DNA from: an uncultured Lachnospiraceae bacterium
GTDB taxonomy: Bacteria > Bacillota > Clostridia > Lachnospirales > Lachnospiraceae
Assembly (NCBI GenBank): GCA_910587715.1
Contig: CAJUMV010000020.1
Coordinates: 8,072 to 72,071 of the forward strand
Length of the DNA: 64,000 nt
Direction of reading: 5' to 3'
Below the pieces are notes generated by a model. The model had not been told where the DNA came from. It was given only the letters and a program-made list of their open reading frames with translations, and did not search any database. Both the position numbers and the translations under genes were made by a program. Shown here piece by piece: positions 34,409 through 44,300 of the stretch. Numbering within the stretch: the first letter of the stretch is position 1; each line of letters opens with the position of its first letter.

Positions 34409-36049
34409 TTAATCGTCTTCTTCCTCGTTGGCGGTGCTTGTGTAAACGGTACGCTTTCTCGCCATTTCATCATTTTCCAGATACTCGTCGTAGGTTGTGA
34501 TTTTATCAATCAGGGTGCCGTCCGGCAGAATTTCCATAATGCGGTTAGCCGTGGTCTGCACGACCTGATGGTCGTGGCAGGAGAAAATCTCCACGCCCTT
34601 GAACTTTTTCATGCCTTCATTTAAGGCGGTGATTGCCTCCATGTCCAGATGGTTGGTCGGCTCGTCAAAGAGCAGGCAGTTGGCGCCGCTTATCATCATT
34701 TTCGAGAGCAGACACCGTACTTTCTCTCCACCGGAGAGTACCTTCACCTTTTTCACGCCGTCTTCGCCTGCAAAGAGCATACGCCCTAAGAATCCGCGCA
34801 CGTAGGTTACGTCCTTCACGGGAGAGTAGCCCATGAGCCAGTCGGTGATGGTGTAATCGTTGTCAAACTCCGCGGTATTATCCTTCGGGAAGTACGCCTG
34901 CGAGGTGGTGACGCCCCATTTGTAGGTGCCCTCGTCAGGCTCGATTTCGCCCATTAAAATCTGTAAAAGAGTGGTCTTTGCCAACTCGTTGCCGCCCACA
35001 AGGGCAATCTTGTCGTCATGCCCCACGATAAAGGAGATGTTGTCCAGCACCTTTTCGCCGTTTATGGTTTTGCTTAAGCTCTCTACGGTGAGCACCTCGT
35101 TGCCGATTTCGCGCTCGGGACGGAAGTCGATGTAAGGATATTTGCGGCTGGAAGGACGGATGTCGTCCAGCTCGATTTTTTCAAGGGCGCGCTTTCTGGA
35201 AGTTGCCTGCTTGGATTTACTCGCGTTGGCGGAGAAGCGGGAGATAAATTCCTGCAGCTCCTTGATCTGTTCCTCTTTCTTCTTATTCGCTTCTTTGCGC
35301 TGCTTGATGATCAACTGGCTGGACTCGTACCAGAAATCGTAGTTGCCCGCGTAGAGCTGGATTTTACCGTAGTCGATATCCGCCGTGTGCGTGCAGACTT
35401 TATTTAAGAAGTAGCGGTCGTGGGAGACCACAATTACCGTGTTCTCAAAATTAATCAAAAACTCCTCCAGCCAGGCAATAGCGTCTAAGTCCAGATGGTT
35501 GGTGGGCTCGTCTAAAAGCAGGACATCCGGGTTGCCGAAAAGCGCCTTTGCGAGAAGCACCTTGACTTTTTCGTTACCGTTTAAATCCGCCATCTGGCTA
35601 TAGTGCAGGTCCGTCCCGATGCCGAGACCGTTTAAGAGCATGGCGGCGTTGCTTTCCGCATCCCAGCCGTCCATCTCCGCGAACTCCGCCTCCAGTTCAC
35701 TGGCGCGGATGCCGTCCTCGTCGGAAAAATCCTCCTTGGCATAGATGGCGTCCTTCTCCTTCATAATCTGATAGAGCCGTTCGTTGCCCATGATGACCGT
35801 GTCCATAACGGAATAGGCGTCGTACTTAAAGTGATCCTGCTCCAGAACCGAGAGACGCTGACCGGGCGTGATTGACACGTCGCCGTTGGTGGTTTCTAAA
35901 ACGCCCGAAAGGATTTTTAAAAAGGTGGACTTTCCCGCGCCGTTGGCGCCGATCAGCCCGTAGCAGTTGCCTTCGGTGAATTTGATGTTTACGTCCTCGA
36001 AGAGGGCTTTTTTTCCTACGCGTAAGGTTACGTTATTTGCCTGAATCAT
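34409..36049 (-). CDS. ABC-F ATPase, YbiT/YkpA-like
   Basis: A soluble protein of 546 residues with two ABC ATPase domains joined by a charged linker (IKQRKEANKKKEEQIKEL), the ABC-F layout. ABC-F proteins act on the ribosome, as translation factors or in antibiotic protection. Walker A1 is GANGAGKST and both Walker B motifs (LLLDEPTNHLD, LLFDEPTNHLD) are intact. The first signature reads LNGNEK instead of LSGGEK and the second Walker A reads GGNELAKTT, lacking the final Gly. Similar drift is known in the YbiT/YkpA branch, so this supports that subgroup more than loss of function. It is preceded by a good promoter (36100-36127). Confidence 0.9.
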   Translation of the reverse strand: MIQANNVTLRVGKKALFEDVNIKFTEGNCYGLIGANGAGKSTFLKILSGVLETTNGDVSITPGQRLSVLEQDHFKYDAYSVMDTVIMGNERLYQIMKEKDAIYAKEDFSDEDGIRASELEAEFAEMDGWDAESNAAMLLNGLGIGTDLHYSQMADLNGNEKVKVLLAKALFGNPDVLLLDEPTNHLDLDAIAWLEEFLINFENTVIVVSHDRYFLNKVCTHTADIDYGKIQLYAGNYDFWYESSQLIIKQRKEANKKKEEQIKELQEFISRFSANASKSKQATSRKRALEKIELDDIRPSSRKYPYIDFRPEREIGNEVLTVESLSKTINGEKVLDNISFIVGHDDKIALVGGNELAKTTLLQILMGEIEPDEGTYKWGVTTSQAYFPKDNTAEFDNDYTITDWLMGYSPVKDVTYVRGFLGRMLFAGEDGVKKVKVLSGGEKVRCLLSKMMISGANCLLFDEPTNHLDMEAITALNEGMKKFKGVEIFSCHDHQVVQTTANRIMEILPDGTLIDKITTYDEYLENDEMARKRTVYTSTANEEEDD

Positions 36050-36099
36050 GTTACATCCTCATGTTTTCTGTATTTTTACGTGTTTCGGTTACTCATATC

Positions 36100-36127
36100 A
36101 TTATACATAATAGGGATTTTTTTTCAA
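36100..36127 (-). promoter_or_regulatory. Sigma-A promoter of ABC-F gene
   Basis: On the minus strand TTGAAA (36127-36122) and TATAAT (36105-36100) are 16 bases apart, about 50 bases ahead of the coding start. The 198-base gap to the divergent gene otherwise shows only AT-rich sequence with a possible weak promoter (TTGAAA at 36138) on the plus strand. Confidence 0.72.
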
Positions 36128-36247
36128 TGGGGAAGTTTTGAAACTTTTTGCCCTTCTGATTCGTATTATTTATATGTGGAAGAAACGGCAACGGGCGGCA
36201 GAGGGTATGCTGCCAAATGATACAGGAAACGGAGAGGAGCGGATTCC

Positions 36248-37084
36248 ATGAGCGGCTTTTTATTTACGCCGATGACGCGGTTTTACGCGGAGGCATTACA
36301 GAATATGAAAAACGCGGCGGACAAAACGACGGGAAAAACGACCGGCGGCACGGGCAGTTTTGTGGGGACGGTGCAGGAGCAGCTTGCGCAGAAGGGGCAG
36401 GAAACGCAGACAGCGGGCAGTGTTTCCCGTGCAGGGGACCGCAACGAGCAGGCGGTACATGCCATGTCCATGGATCAGTACAAGATGTATATTTACCAGA
36501 AGATATCGGCGCTGCCCACCAGCCCGACCCAGAAGTGGGATGCGGTATCGGTCAACATTTCCGACGAGGGTTTTGCGGCGATGAAGGCTGACCCTGCTTA
36601 TGAAAAGTGGGTGCTCGATACGCTGCGGCGGGATTTTGCTTACAACAATCCGTGGAGCGCTTACGCGGGCGGCAGTTACCGGGTGCATTATTTCGGAGCC
36701 ACGAAGGAGGAATACCGTGGCGAGAGTTTTCAGATGGGGTTTCGTAACGGCGGAAAACACACGGATTCCGCCAGGAAAAAGAAACAGAAAAGCTTTTGGG
36801 AAAAGCGCGCCGAGCGGCACAAGCTGTATATGGATCTTGCCACAAAGGCCTGGTACAAACGGGAGAACGAGCGGGAATATCAGGAGACGATCGATATCGG
36901 CAGAAAGGAAGTGAGCAGCGCGCTTCTGCGGCAGCAGGCGATGGAGCGTGCCACAGGGGAGAAAATAGAGCTTGGTGTAAACCCCGACGTGCTCTCGCAG
37001 GCGGCGACGGAGCTTGCCCAGAATTATATGTTCTTCAAGATACCCAGCGCGCTGTTAAACCCAAAGCCCAAAACGGGGAAGTGA
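36248..37084 (+). CDS. Conserved-looking protein of unknown function
   Basis: A 278-residue soluble protein I do not recognise. The first 85 residues are Ser/Thr/Gln-rich with low complexity; the middle (about 86-150) contains AVSVNISDEGFAAMKADPAYEKWVLDTLRRDFA and a Tyr/Gly-rich segment; the rest is Lys/Arg/Glu-rich helix. There is no signal peptide or metal motif. It is convergent with the histidine kinase gene (11-base gap). The ISDEGFAAMKADPAYEKWVL segment resembles short motifs found in flagellum-linked or DUF6033-like proteins of Lachnospiraceae, but this is a weak impression. Confidence 0.7.
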   Translation: MSGFLFTPMTRFYAEALQNMKNAADKTTGKTTGGTGSFVGTVQEQLAQKGQETQTAGSVSRAGDRNEQAVHAMSMDQYKMYIYQKISALPTSPTQKWDAVSVNISDEGFAAMKADPAYEKWVLDTLRRDFAYNNPWSAYAGGSYRVHYFGATKEEYRGESFQMGFRNGGKHTDSARKKKQKSFWEKRAERHKLYMDLATKAWYKRENEREYQETIDIGRKEVSSALLRQQAMERATGEKIELGVNPDVLSQAATELAQNYMFFKIPSALLNPKPKTGK

Positions 37085-37095
37085 AATAATTAGTG

Positions 37096-38406
37096 TTATG
37101 GGAGCGTTATTGTAAACACACTCCCGCCGCCGGGACGCTCCGTCACATGGATGGAGCCGTGGTGCAGCTTTACAATTTCGGCGGCGATAGAAAGCCCCAG
37201 CCCGAAGTGTCCTTTGGCGCTTCGGGCTTTTTCCGCCCGGTAAAAGCGTTCGAAAATCTTCTTTCTGTATTCCGGGGGAATCCCTACGCCGCTATCCGAG
37301 ACAGTCAGGTAAAAGCGGTTCTTTTTATGGGAAAGAGCCAGGTCGATGCGTCCGCCCTCCGGGGTGTAGCTGAGCGCATTGTGGAGCAGGATGGAGAGAA
37401 GCTGGACGATGCGGTCGGCATCCGCCGTGCAGGGCGGCAGGGATTCTTCCGGCAGGGTGATGGAGAGGGACAGTTTTTTTTCAGCCGCCAGCGGTTCAAA
37501 TGCCTCGTAAGTATTGATGAGAAGCGTGTCCAGTTCCACGGGCGCCGGACGGCAGGAGAAGCGCTGGGTGTCGGAAGCGCTTAGGGTGAGCATATCGTTG
37601 ACTAAAGAAGTCAGAATATCGCCCTCCTGCTTGATTGTATCAAGAAAGCGGCTCTGTTTTTCCGCGTCCGCATCCCGGCAGCACTCAGCAGCGGAGAGGA
37701 TTACGGCGAGAGGCGTGCGCAGCTCATGGGACGCTGCCGCCACAAATTCCGTCTGCTTTTTGCGGCTCTCAATCACAGGCTGAAGCAGTTTTCCGGTAAA
37801 GAAAAAGGAAAAAAGAGTCAAAAGCAGGAGGGCGGCAATATCAATCAGCAGAAAGCGCACTCTCTGCCTTGCGATCTGTTCCTGAAGAAAGTCCAGAGGG
37901 GCAAGCACCAAGAGCTGTAAGGAAGAGTTCCCGCGATTCAGTTCAATGATGCTGACATGATATTCGTGTTTTTTGCCAGTGGGGTTAAAGGGAAACTCTG
38001 CGTGGATGCATGTATTGTAGGGATTGTCGCCTGCAGCGTCTATTTCCGTGGAAGCATATCCGTATTGATTCCGGTACATTTCCAGACAGGAATCGAGAAG
38101 ACCGCGGAGTTCGGAAGATTCGGAAAAATTTGCGAGCCGGTTATAAAGAAACGGAATGCCGTTATCGAGGGCATAAAAAGTATAGCCGCCGCGCGCTTCC
38201 ATTTTTGACAGCCATTCTATAGAGATGACGGACTGCTGCTCTAAGCTGGTGGCGATGGTATTGATATCGTTCTGGAAAGAGCGGAACTGGTTTTCATACA
38301 ACGCCTTTTCCGAGAGATAGAGATAGAGTAGGGACATCACAATCAGGATGGCGGTGGTAATGCCGGCACAGAGTGCGGTCAGATACAGATGTACTTTTCG
38401 AAACAT
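37096..38406 (-). CDS. OmpR/EnvZ-type sensor histidine kinase
   Basis: A 436-residue membrane kinase with two membrane segments (about 8-30 and 186-204) that bound an extracellular sensor of about 155 residues without a named domain. The dimerisation/phosphoacceptor motif is ASHELRTPL (His about 226), the N box HNALSYTPEGG, G1 DSGVGIP and G2 GHFGLGLSIA. It lies 26 bases downstream of its response regulator gene. The extracellular part contains two Cys, in LDSCLEM and NTCIHAEF, that could form a disulfide. Signal unknown. Confidence 0.93.
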   Translation of the reverse strand: MFRKVHLYLTALCAGITTAILIVMSLLYLYLSEKALYENQFRSFQNDINTIATSLEQQSVISIEWLSKMEARGGYTFYALDNGIPFLYNRLANFSESSELRGLLDSCLEMYRNQYGYASTEIDAAGDNPYNTCIHAEFPFNPTGKKHEYHVSIIELNRGNSSLQLLVLAPLDFLQEQIARQRVRFLLIDIAALLLLTLFSFFFTGKLLQPVIESRKKQTEFVAAASHELRTPLAVILSAAECCRDADAEKQSRFLDTIKQEGDILTSLVNDMLTLSASDTQRFSCRPAPVELDTLLINTYEAFEPLAAEKKLSLSITLPEESLPPCTADADRIVQLLSILLHNALSYTPEGGRIDLALSHKKNRFYLTVSDSGVGIPPEYRKKIFERFYRAEKARSAKGHFGLGLSIAAEIVKLHHGSIHVTERPGGGSVFTITLP

Positions 38407-38432
38407 GTTTTCTCCTCATATATCGGCAGGCA

Positions 38433-39110
38433 TCAGGAAGGCTCTGTCAGGGCATAGCCCACACCGCGGATTGTTTTCAGGTTCAGGCGGCTGCCGACCG
38501 TTTTTAAGCGTCTGCGCAAAAAATGGATATAATTGTCCAGATTGCCCTCCTCCACGTCGCTGTCAGGTCCCCAGACCTTTAAGAGCAGATGGCTTCTGGA
38601 AAGGGTGGCGCCGCCGCTTTTTAAAAAGGTTTCCAAAAGCGTGGCTTCCCGTCTCGAAAGCGTACAGCTTCCGGCGGGACCGGTGAGCCGGTTTTCCGTG
38701 GGCAGTAAGGTAATGTCTGCAAGGGTGCGCGTCTCCTCATCCACAATGAGGCGCGGTCTTCTTGCCACACAGCGGATTCTGGCGAGAAGCTCTTCGATGG
38801 CAAAGGGTTTCACCAGATAATCGTCTGCCCCCAGGTCCAGTCCCTCCACCTTGTCGGAGAGGGTGCCGAGGGCAGTGATTAAGATTACGGGCGTCAGAAT
38901 CCCTTTTTCCCGCAGGGAGGCAAGCACGTCCGTGCCCTCCATGCAGGGCAGCATACGATCTAAAAGAATGACATCGTAGATACTCTGTTCCCCGTAGAAG
39001 AGGGCGTCCTCCCCGTCAAAACAGGCATCCACGATAAAGCCCGCCTGTGTCAGCCCGTAAACCAGCGTCTCATTCAATTTTTCATCATCTTCCGCAAGGA
39101 GTATACGCAT
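38433..39110 (-). CDS. OmpR-family response regulator
   Basis: A 225-residue regulator with a receiver domain (acidic pocket AEDDEK, phosphoacceptor Asp51 in VILLDRMLPC, Thr/Lys pocket residues in LITALG and YLVKPFAIEEL) and a C-terminal winged helix (RRLKTVGSRLNLKTIRGVGYAL). It is co-transcribed with the kinase. Its own promoter carries tandem boxes (39163-39180) of the same kind as those before the two lipoprotein genes near 50 kb, pointing to autoregulation and a shared regulon. Confidence 0.95.
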   Translation of the reverse strand: MRILLAEDDEKLNETLVYGLTQAGFIVDACFDGEDALFYGEQSIYDVILLDRMLPCMEGTDVLASLREKGILTPVILITALGTLSDKVEGLDLGADDYLVKPFAIEELLARIRCVARRPRLIVDEETRTLADITLLPTENRLTGPAGSCTLSRREATLLETFLKSGGATLSRSHLLLKVWGPDSDVEEGNLDNYIHFLRRRLKTVGSRLNLKTIRGVGYALTEPS

Positions 39111-39146
39111 GTTGGTTTCTTCCTTTTTGATATATCTATTAGGAAT

Positions 39147-39180
39147 AGTTTACCACAGATTTCTTTAAAAAACCTCTAAG
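39147..39180 (-). promoter_or_regulatory. Tandem-box promoter of the response regulator operon
   Basis: On the minus strand CTTAGAG (39180-39174) and TTTAAAG (39169-39163) are offset by 11 bases, then exactly 10 bases separate the second box from a -10 hexamer TAAACT (39152-39147). There is no good -35 box; the repeats occupy its place, as in promoters activated by OmpR-type regulators. The same spacing occurs at 49921-49964 and 50422-50465. Confidence 0.65.
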
Positions 39181-39231
39181 CCCTTTTCTTTTTTCGGATT
39201 AGATTGTATAATCATTCTGGGAGGCAAGGCG

Positions 39232-41319
39232 GTGAAAGCATACAGAGACCAATCAAAGTTTACAATCAGTTTTGACGAAAGCACGCTGCCCATCATTGAG
39301 CAGATTTCGGAAGGGATGCCCGGCGGCTTTTTTATTTACCATGCCGACGGGGATGAGAAACTGATTTATATCAATCATGCCATGCTGCGTATTTTTGGCT
39401 GCGGCACGCTGGAGGAGTTTAAGGAGCTGACGGGCTACACGTTTAAAGGGCTTGTTCATCCGGAGGATATCGATGAGGTGGAGGCAAGCATTCACTCCCA
39501 GATTGCGCACAGCGGAGAAGACTTGGATTATGTGGAATACCGGATTATCCGTAAGGACGGCACGGTGCGCTGGGTGCAGGATTATGGGCATTTTGTGCAT
39601 ACCGAAACTTACGGGGATCTTTTCTATGTTTTTATAGAGGATGCCACGGAGCGGATACAGCGGCGGATGGCAGAGCTTGAGCGGGTGAATGAGGCGCTTT
39701 ACGATGCGCATCTGAAAGAGGATTATTTAAAGAAGGCGCTTCTCTATGACGCGGTTTCTTTTGTGGAAGTCAATCTGACGAGGGATGAGTTTATTTCCGC
39801 ATCTTTGCTGGACAGGGAGGGGGAGATAAAAAACCTCTTTACCTTTATGGGTATCACGCCCTTTGAAAAGTACTCCGATTTTACCGCTTTCTGGGCGGAC
39901 TTTACGGAAGCGGACGGGCTTGCCGAATACTGGAAGTTTTTTGATATCGAAAGACTGATTGGCTGTTACGAGGAGGGGGAACGGGTACAGGTTTACGACG
40001 GCTGGGTGACGGATATGTATGGTCGGAGACGTTTAAGCCATTACCTTTTCTTTCTGGAGAAAAACGAGCACACGGGGGACGTGATCGCGCTCTCCGTGTC
40101 GCAGGACATAACGGAGCAGGTGGAGAGACAGTCGCTTCTTAAATCCGCGCTGCGGCAGGCGGAGATGGAACGGCTTGCGAGAAATACTTTTTTTGCCAAT
40201 ATGTCCCACGATATCAGGACGCCCTTAAATGCTATTATTGGGTATGCGGAGCTTTTAAAGGGGTGCGTCGGCGACCCGGGTAAGGTGGGTGAATGTATCG
40301 AGAAAATACACCTTTCGGGGGAGGAACTCCTTGCCGTCTTCGACGAGTTTTTGAAGGATAATCTAAATGAACCCGCCAGGGCGGAGCTGACAGAGCGGGA
40401 GTATCATCTCGGAGAGCTGCTTGCGGAGGTGGAAAAGAGCGCTGCGCGTCCGATTAAGGCGAAGAATATACAGTTTTCTATGGATAAGACAGGGCTTTCC
40501 CATTTTTCGGTGGAGGTCGATTACATAAGGCTGCGGGAGATTTTAAACCAGCTCCTCGACAATGCGATCAAGTATACGCCGACAAAGGGCAGGGTGAGTC
40601 TTACCGTCAGGGAAGGCAAAAGCGAGCGGAAGGGCTGCGGGCTGTTTCGGTTCATCATTGAGGATAACGGCTGCGGCATACCGGAAAATCAGCTGGAGGC
40701 CATTTTTCATCCGGCGAGACAGGAGAAAAGCGCGATTTACAACGGTATGCCGGGAGCGGGTCTTGCGGTGGTGCGAAGCTATGCGGAGACCATGGGCGGC
40801 ACGGTCAGCGTGGAGAGTGAAGTCGGGAAGGGCAGTATCTTTACGGTGAGCCTTCCTTTGAAATATCCGGTAAAGGCTTCCTTTATGGAGCATGAAAGCG
40901 CTGTCAGCGAGGCGGCGGACATCAAGGAAAACAGGGGCGCGGTCCTGCTGGTGGAGGATAACGGGATTAATCGGGAGATTGAGGAGGAGCTTCTCAAAAA
41001 TCTGGGGTACCGGGTGGAGACGGCATGTGACGGCATAAGCGCCTATGAGATGTTGAAGGCTGCGGAACCGGGCAGGTTTTCTCTGGTGCTGATGGATATC
41101 CAGATGCCGGGGATGAACGGCTATGAGACGGCGTGTGCCATCCGCAGGCTGGAGCAGGAGAGCGTATGCAGCATACCGATTATCGCGCTTTCCTCGGATG
41201 CCATGGAGGAGGATCGGCAAAAATCTTTGGCGGCGGGTATGAACGCGCACGTCTCGAAGCCCTTTGATATTGACGCGCTGCAGGAGCTGATAAACGGAAT
41301 ACTGGAAGAGAAAGAATGA
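39232..41319 (+). CDS. Cytoplasmic PAS hybrid histidine kinase with receiver domain
   Basis: A 695-residue soluble signalling protein. It has a PAS domain (about 20-140, FFIYHADGDEKLIYINHAMLRIFGC, with the PAC-like RIIRKDGTVRWVQDYGHF), a second PAS-like region (about 175-295), the phosphoacceptor FFANMSHDIRTPLNAIIGYAELL (His about 326), an ATPase domain (LLDNAIKYTP, EDNGCGIP), and a C-terminal receiver (LLVEDN, Asp in LVLMDIQMPGMNGYE). The start is GTG with GGAGG six bases upstream; no ATG is better placed. It is divergent from the two-component operon and adjacent to another hybrid kinase. Confidence 0.9.
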   Translation: MKAYRDQSKFTISFDESTLPIIEQISEGMPGGFFIYHADGDEKLIYINHAMLRIFGCGTLEEFKELTGYTFKGLVHPEDIDEVEASIHSQIAHSGEDLDYVEYRIIRKDGTVRWVQDYGHFVHTETYGDLFYVFIEDATERIQRRMAELERVNEALYDAHLKEDYLKKALLYDAVSFVEVNLTRDEFISASLLDREGEIKNLFTFMGITPFEKYSDFTAFWADFTEADGLAEYWKFFDIERLIGCYEEGERVQVYDGWVTDMYGRRRLSHYLFFLEKNEHTGDVIALSVSQDITEQVERQSLLKSALRQAEMERLARNTFFANMSHDIRTPLNAIIGYAELLKGCVGDPGKVGECIEKIHLSGEELLAVFDEFLKDNLNEPARAELTEREYHLGELLAEVEKSAARPIKAKNIQFSMDKTGLSHFSVEVDYIRLREILNQLLDNAIKYTPTKGRVSLTVREGKSERKGCGLFRFIIEDNGCGIPENQLEAIFHPARQEKSAIYNGMPGAGLAVVRSYAETMGGTVSVESEVGKGSIFTVSLPLKYPVKASFMEHESAVSEAADIKENRGAVLLVEDNGINREIEEELLKNLGYRVETACDGISAYEMLKAAEPGRFSLVLMDIQMPGMNGYETACAIRRLEQESVCSIPIIALSSDAMEEDRQKSLAAGMNAHVSKPFDIDALQELINGILEEKE

Positions 41320-41369
41320 AATAGACAGGGCGGCGAATGCCCAATATGTTTTAGAGAGGATATTTGGTT

Positions 41370-44300
41370 ATGCGTGGGAAGAAAGTGTTACATTCGGTTG
41401 GATATACCATCCTGTTACTGGTGGTCGTATTTCTTTTGTTTCATTCCTATACGAAGCAGAACGAGGACAGGATTGCGCAGCAGAACAAAAATTACGCGGA
41501 GGATTCGATGCGCCAGAAGGCAAGACAGGTATCCGGCGAGCTGAATAACGGGGAGCGCATCATTAACGCCTACGCCTACTTTTTTAACGATTCTCTGGAG
41601 GAGGGGACGGTTCCGGCGCAGACGCTCGCGGAGATGGAGAAAAATTCCGTGTTTGACACCATACGGTTTACGGATGCGGAGGGAATCACGCATCTTTCCG
41701 ACGGCAGAACCGTCGATTCCGCCGATCGGGATTATTACGCGAGCGGCATGAAGGGGGAGAACGGCATTTCCGTGATTTCAGACGAGCGCCTTACCGACGA
41801 GGAGACCCGGCTTGTCTTTTATGCGCCGGTGCGGATGAACGGGGAGATTGCCGGTATCATTCGCGGCTCCTATGTGGCGGAGCTGTATTTGAAGGAAATT
41901 CTCCAGACTACTTATTTCGGGGAGCCTTCCACTATCTGGCTGTGTCAGCCTGACGGCAGCGTGATTGCCAGTTCCGACGATCAGACTTACGAGGAAGGGC
42001 ATCTGCTGGATCATCTGCAGAGCGCCGGTTTGATTGACAGCGAGACGGCGCAGCTTGCTAAAGGCGTATTCGAAAACGGCGGTGAGGGAGCCTTTATCTG
42101 CAAGGAGAACAGCCTGACGGACAATATCTGCGTGTCCTATCTTCCTGATAGGGACTGCGTTATGGTGCAGCTCTTTCCGCCTAATGTGACCCAGAGAATG
42201 ATAAGGGGGGCGAATACGGCGGGTGTCCGGCTGGAGATTGCCCTGATTGTCCTCTTTGTAATTTATTTCACATTTGCCTTAGTGCGGGCGGCGAAGCAGA
42301 GAAAGGCGCTGGAGACGGAAAACCACCAGATTAGTTATGTACTGAACGGACTGAACACGCTCTTCTCGTCCAGCTATCTGACGGTGGATTTGGAGACCGG
42401 CGTCTACACCTACACCGCAGGGGTGAAACTTTTAGACAATGAGATGACAAGGGAAGGCAGCTACTCCAATGTTCTGGAAAACCATAGCAGGGAGATTATC
42501 GGGGAGGAAGCGCAGGAGAACTTCCGGCAGACCTTGAAGCCGGAATCCATTATCGCGAATCTGGACGGGCAGAATACTTTTACTCTGGAATGTCATGTGA
42601 TGCGGGACGGCAAAGAAGCATGGGAGCAGCTCATTACGGTCTGTCTGGAGCGCCGGGAGGGGAAGGCGAGCAAGATTCTGTATGTCCGCCAGAATATTAC
42701 GGAGATGAAGCAGCGGGAACTGCGCAGAAAAGAGGAGCTTTCGGTGATGAACCGCAAGGAGCGGCAGTATCAGATTGCGATTACCTCGAACGCGTTCAGT
42801 ACCTTTGAACTGAATCTTTCCAAGGATTTGATTGAGCAGGATGTGATTAGCACAAGGAGCGGTCAGAAGCTTTCCCTTCTTGACAAGGTCGGTCTGCAGG
42901 CACCCTGCAGCGCGTCGGTATGCTTTGAAAAATGGAAGGAGTTTGTGCTTCCGGAGTCTATGGAGGACTACGCAAACGTTGTGGACGTTGATTATCTGAA
43001 GGGCTGCTTTGAGCAGGGAGAAGCGGAAGTGGACGTGGATTACTGGAGCAGGACGGAGGATGAGGAAGGGCGGATGTGCGTGCGCCAGTCCTTCCTTATG
43101 ACGAGGGATGACATGACGGATGAGCTGATTGCCATGGTGGTCTCCAAGGATGTTACGGATCAGGTGATCAAACAGAAGGAGCAGACGGAGGCGCTGCAGG
43201 ATGCCCTGATGCATGCAAGGCAGGCGAATGAGGCAAAGACGACGTTCCTCTCTAACATGAGCCATGATATCCGCACGCCGATGAATGCGATTATCGGGTT
43301 TGCCACGATTGCGGCAAGCCGTATTGACAATAGGGATCAGGTGAGGGAGTGCCTGCAGAAGGTGCTGTCTTCCAGCAACCATCTGCTCAGCCTGATTAAC
43401 GATATTCTGGATATGAGCCGTATCGAGAGCGGCAAGATGCAGATTCATGAGCAGGAGTGCAATATTTCCGAGCTGATGCACAATCTGGTCAATATCATCC
43501 AGCCGCAGGTAAAGGCGAAACAGCTTGAGCTCTTTATTGATACCTTCGAGGTCGTGAACGAGGATGTGATTACCGACCCGTTAAAGCTCAACCAGATTTT
43601 TATCAACCTGATGAGCAATGCGGTGAAGTATACGCCGGCGGGCGGTATGATTACCTTCCGGATTATGCAGCACACCACATTTAAGCACGGGTACGGGGAC
43701 TATGTGTTTATTATCAAAGACAACGGCATCGGCATGTCGGAAGAGTTTGTGAAGCATGTGTTCGAGCCTTTTGAGCGGGAGTCCACCACGACGAGAAGCG
43801 GTATTCAGGGTACGGGGCTCGGTATGGCAATTACCAAGAATATTGTGGAGATGATGAACGGTACGGTGACGGTGGAGAGCGAGGTAGGCAAGGGCAGCAC
43901 CTTTACCGTGAATCTGACTTTGAAGCTGCAGGATGTGGAGAAGAACGCGGCGCAGATCAAGGAACTGGAGGGACTGCGTGCGCTGGTGGTGGATGACGAT
44001 TTCAATGTCTGCGACAGCGTGAGCAAGATGTTAAAGACCATTGGTATGCGTTCGGAGTGGACCACCTCCGGCAGAGAGGCTGTGTACCGCGCCAAGGTGG
44101 CACGGGATGACGGGGATTCCTACCACACTTACATTATCGACTGGCAGATGCCGGAGACGAGCGGTATTGAGACGGCGAGAAAGATTCGGAGTGTAGTCGG
44201 CGAGGAGTCGCCTATCATCATTCTGACAGCGTATGACTGGTCGGATATCGAGGAGGAAGCAAAGGAAGCAGGCGTCACGGCATTCTGTGCGAAACCGCTG

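Noticed and set aside
34409..36049. ABC-F protein inactivated by degenerate signature and Walker A motifs
   Set aside because: Drift of the first signature and second P-loop is known in the YbiT/YkpA branch, and both Walker B motifs and the frame are intact.
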